A stretch of DNA of 64,000 bases from Orbilia blumenaviensis. Lineage: Eukaryota > Ascomycota > Orbiliomycetes > Orbiliales > Orbiliaceae. Shown here in pieces: positions 61,226 through 64,000 of the stretch. Position numbers and translations under genes: made by a program. The stretch spans positions 1,116,001-1,180,000 of the forward strand of contig JAVHNS010000016.1 of assembly GCA_036872755.1 (NCBI GenBank), written 5' to 3'. Numbering within the stretch: the first letter of the stretch is position 1; each line of letters opens with the position of its first letter. The notes beneath the pieces are model-generated. The model did no database searches. It was not told the DNA's origin and was given only the letters and a program-made list of their open reading frames with translations.

Positions 61226-62044
61226 ATTTTATTTTTAATTATATAATTTTTCAATATAATTATAATAATCTATTTTAATTTAAATAAAATAATATTAAAA
61301 AAATTTATTTTAATATTTAACTAATAAATTTTTAAATCTAAAACCATAATTAAAATTAATAATATATATATTATACAGAAATTTATTATTAAAATATAAA
61401 TATCCATATAATAAATACTAAATCTTTATTTATATTTTTTTATTATAAACTTTATTTTACATAAAATTTTATTTTTTATACATTTATAAATAAAAATTTA
61501 ATATATATTTATTAATTTTATCTTAAATAATATCTTTAAAAATTCATATTATATTTTATTTTTATACAATAAATTAATTTTTTTATATATAATTTTATTT
61601 TATTTTTTTATTTCAATTAAAATTATAATTTTTTTATAAAATTAAAATAAATTAAAATTAATTATTATATTATTTATTATTATAAATATAATAATTACAT
61701 TTATTAAATTTTTATTATTACTCTTGAGGAAAAGTGTGCTCAAGAAAAACCGTGAAACAACCGTTGAAACAACCAGCAAACCGTTTTTCGGTTTTCAACG
61801 GTTGGGCTACATGAATCGGCGGTGAACTAACAAACTTAATAATTTTAAATTTATAGTTAACCAAAATTTCACCATAGAATAATTGTTGAAAACTAACTAA
61901 TCAATTATTGCTACGGTTGTTATTACAATTATTGAACGATTATTGTATGATTGTAACACAATTATTACACGATTATTCTTTATTAATAATTTTATTAATT
62001 TACGGTGATAACAACACAAAATTCACAACATTTAACTTAATAAA

Positions 62045-62530
62045 TTAATAACTAACAGTTAGTAGAACAACTAGTAGAATAATTAATAAAATAACTAGTA
62101 CGACAGTTAGTACGGTAGTTAATACGGCAGTTAGCAAAGCAGCTAGTGAGGCAGTTAGTGGAGCACTTAGCAAGTTGGCAGCTAGCACGGCAGCTAGTAC
62201 AGCAGCTAGTATGGTAGCGAGAAGGCAGCTAATACAGCAGTTAGCAAAGAAGCTAGTAAGGTAGACAGCTAGTGGAGCACTTAGCAAGTTGACAGCTAGC
62301 ACGGCAGCTAGTATGGCAGCTAATACGGCAATTAGCAAAACAGCTAGTAAGGCAGCTAGTGGAGGACTTAGCAAGTTAGCAGCTAGCACGGTAGCTAGTA
62401 GAAGACTTAGCAAGTTAGCAGCTAGCACGGTAGCTAGTAGAGGACTTAGCAAGTTAGCAGCTAGCATGGCAGTTAGTGGAGGACTTAGCAAGTTAATAGC
62501 TATTGAGGCAGCTGGTGAGAGAAACAGCTA
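62045..62530. repeat. GCTAGTA minisatellite with 12-bp and 39-bp periods
   Basis: Base unit GGCAGCTAGTAC (12 bp). A higher-order 39-bp unit (AAGTTAGCAGCTAGCACGG, then TAGCTAGTAGAGGACTTAGC) occurs about four times at 62350-62500. Both strands stay open here (148 aa minus, 80 aa plus) because units are multiples of three, giving repeats such as LSKLAASTVASRG. I see no start context or conservation that would make either a gene. Confidence 0.85.
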
Positions 62531-62739
62531 GCTAATTAGTGAGGTGGTAGAATGATGCTAATTTAAAGAAAAGTTGAACGTAAAGTAATAAATTAGTTGA
62601 AAGTAATTTCGAAATAAATTTCAAAGTCATTTTTGTATGTGTCACGTGACCAATTTGCATGCGAAAACTAAAATAAATTAAATTAAATAGAAAAAATGAA
62701 TTAAATCGACGAAAATGGTCACGTGACCGACATAAAATT

Positions 62740-62918
62740 TTAATAAAAATAATAAAAATAATAAAGATAATAAAAATAATAAAAATAATAAAAATAATAA
62801 AAATAATAAAAATAATAAAAATAATAAAAATAATAAAAATAATAAAAATAATAAAAATAATAAAAATAATAAAAATAATAAAAATAATAAAAATAATAAA
62901 AATAATAAAAATAATAAT
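62740..62918. repeat. (AAAATAATA)n microsatellite, 9-bp period
   Basis: About 19 nearly perfect units of AAAATAATA. The long minus-strand frame across it (YYF repeats) is a by-product. Confidence 0.95.
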
Positions 62919-63841
62919 TTAATGAAAATGACGGCAATATACCTGTCAGAAAACGATCTTCAGACAATTTGTAAATTATTAGAAAATGATTGTCACAACT
63001 GCAACATAATTGTAATGGCAACCGTCAAACAACCGTTATAAAACTGTTAAATAGTTATAATAAAAATTGATATATAACTACTATTTAGCAGATTTATCAA
63101 CGGTTCTTTTATAGTTGTCAAACTATGAACTAACAGTATGACAACTATTTTACAACTATTTTTATAACTAATTTCAATCTATTATAATAACAGTTTTTAA
63201 AACCGTTTCAAATTAATTTTCTAATAGTTATTTCATCATTAAATAACAATTTGAATAACTAATATTACGACCGTGAGTTTATAGTAGCTGAACCAGCAGC
63301 AAACCACTTAACCGTTGTCTTCTAGTTGTCCAACCCCCAGCTTTGTCTCAAGAGTAAAATATTTAATTATAATTATATAAAATATATATATAATTTTAAA
63401 TTTATAAAAATTTATAAATATTTTTATAATTATATTAATTTTTTATAATTTACTACTTCTTCATAAAATAATTTATTTTTTTATAATTTTATTTATAAAA
63501 ATTATAATATCATTATTATTTTCTTTAAAATTTTAAATATTAAATATAAAATTATTAATAAAAATTAAAAAATTTAACTATATAAATATAAAATATTTAA
63601 TAAACAAAATACTAAAATATTTCTTTTAATTATTATATAACTTTTTTTTTTTTAAATTTTTTATTAACATCATATTTTTAAAATTTAAAAATATTAAAAT
63701 TAATAAATTAATATTAATATTAAATTTTTTTTAATATATCAATAAAATATATATTAAAAATTTTTTTTATAAATATAAAATTTTTAATAAATATAATATT
63801 TTATATAATTAAAATTATATATTTTTATAAATTTTAAATTT

Positions 63842-64000
63842 GCCCGACTGCATTACAGGAGGGTTAAAATTGAACCAGCGCGCGAAAACACAATCCATAC
63901 CAGATCTAGAAAAAATATATTGTTTTTAACTAACTTAAAGAAAAAAATTTTTTTTTTTTCCTATACAAATTTATATAGAATTTTGAAAGTCTTAGCAAAA
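63842..64000 (+). mobile_element. Helentron-like element, copy 12, 5' head; continues past the window
   Basis: GCCCGACTGCATTACAGGAGG, TTGAACCAGCGCGCG, a decayed TATTGTTTTTAAC box and CTATACAAATTTATATAG. It is inserted into LTR copy E after a T. The rest lies beyond the last base. Confidence 0.8.

Larger units (their letters stand above)
61721..63354. mobile_element. 1.63-kb TA-target TIR element with minisatellite cargo
   Basis: Ends CTCTTGAGGAAAAG and the complement of CTTTGTCTCAAGAG, flanked by TA at 61719-61720 and 63355-63356. Copy A provides the empty site with one TA. AACCGTTG and CAACGGTT motifs recur near both ends (61754, 61775-61805, 63010-63050, 63305-63320). The interior contains a GCTAGTAC-type minisatellite, two CACGTGACC boxes and a 9-bp microsatellite. 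No transposase; superfamily probably Tc1/mariner-like by TA target only. Little mutated, so recent. Confidence 0.8.
57731..63841 (-). mobile_element. LTR retrotransposon (copy E), reverse orientation, interrupted, truncated here by copy 12
   Basis: LTR at 57731-57892 (TGTAATGATATAAGCTCAGTG ... ATATCTTTTATA), then internal sequence matching the reverse complement of copy A from about 27815 down to about 23680. Interrupted at 60950-61225 and 61721-63354; alignment resumes exactly after each. At 63842 another Helentron-like element begins. It was inserted into Helentron-like copy 11. Confidence 0.85.

Noticed and set aside
62740..63021. YYF-repeat frame
   Set aside because: A 9-bp microsatellite read in frame; no protein family behaves like this.

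Overview
This window looks like nuclear DNA from a filamentous ascomycete (Pezizomycotina-type). The first ~1.1 kb has ordinary base composition and carries one real gene. From ~1.2 kb to the end the DNA is extremely AT-rich, with no intact gene, and is built from nested, mutated transposable elements. That contrast, the one-sided C-to-T or G-to-A decay seen when repeat copies are compared, and the very short introns of the gene all fit an AT-rich block made by repeat-induced point mutation (RIP). The species cannot be told from the sequence.

The gene (260-937, minus strand) is GET1, the ER membrane receptor subunit for tail-anchored protein insertion. It is complete once two introns of 52 and 65 nt are removed (186 aa). 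The AT-rich block starts only 200-300 bp upstream of its start codon.

The AT-rich part resolves into several families. (1) A 7,086-bp LTR retrotransposon, full length at 20902-27987, with 173-bp LTRs, TG/CA ends and a 5-bp target duplication. Partial copies lie at 6438-7221, 9272-12829 (interrupted), 43792-47520 (interrupted) and 57731-63841 (interrupted, running off the window). (2) Eleven main-family copies of a non-coding element (about 330-840 bp) with one short 5' end motif repeated as an inverted copy inside the 3' end, then a hairpin and CTAG. One variant of 276 bp and one of 352 bp share this plan. This is the architecture of non-autonomous Helitron2/Helentron elements. (3) A 2.6-kb hAT-like insertion with an 8-bp target duplication whose interior is a ~2-kb inverted repeat. 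(4) TIR elements with TA target sites (44728-45546; 61721-63354) and a 2.76-kb TIR element inside a third copy (3045-5806). Because several insertions lie in repeats that have an uninterrupted copy elsewhere in the window, empty sites can be compared directly and the order of events read off.

Other regions: 16.0-20.1 kb and 28.4-40.5 kb are less saturated and hold mini- and microsatellites, purine tracts, possible solo LTRs and a few coding-like relics that I cannot identify. 34.6-37.4, 40.8-43.8, 48.4-52.9 and 53.7-55.6 kb are almost pure A+T with nothing I can name apart from the simple repeats listed. No tRNA, rRNA, CRISPR array or intact transposase was seen.
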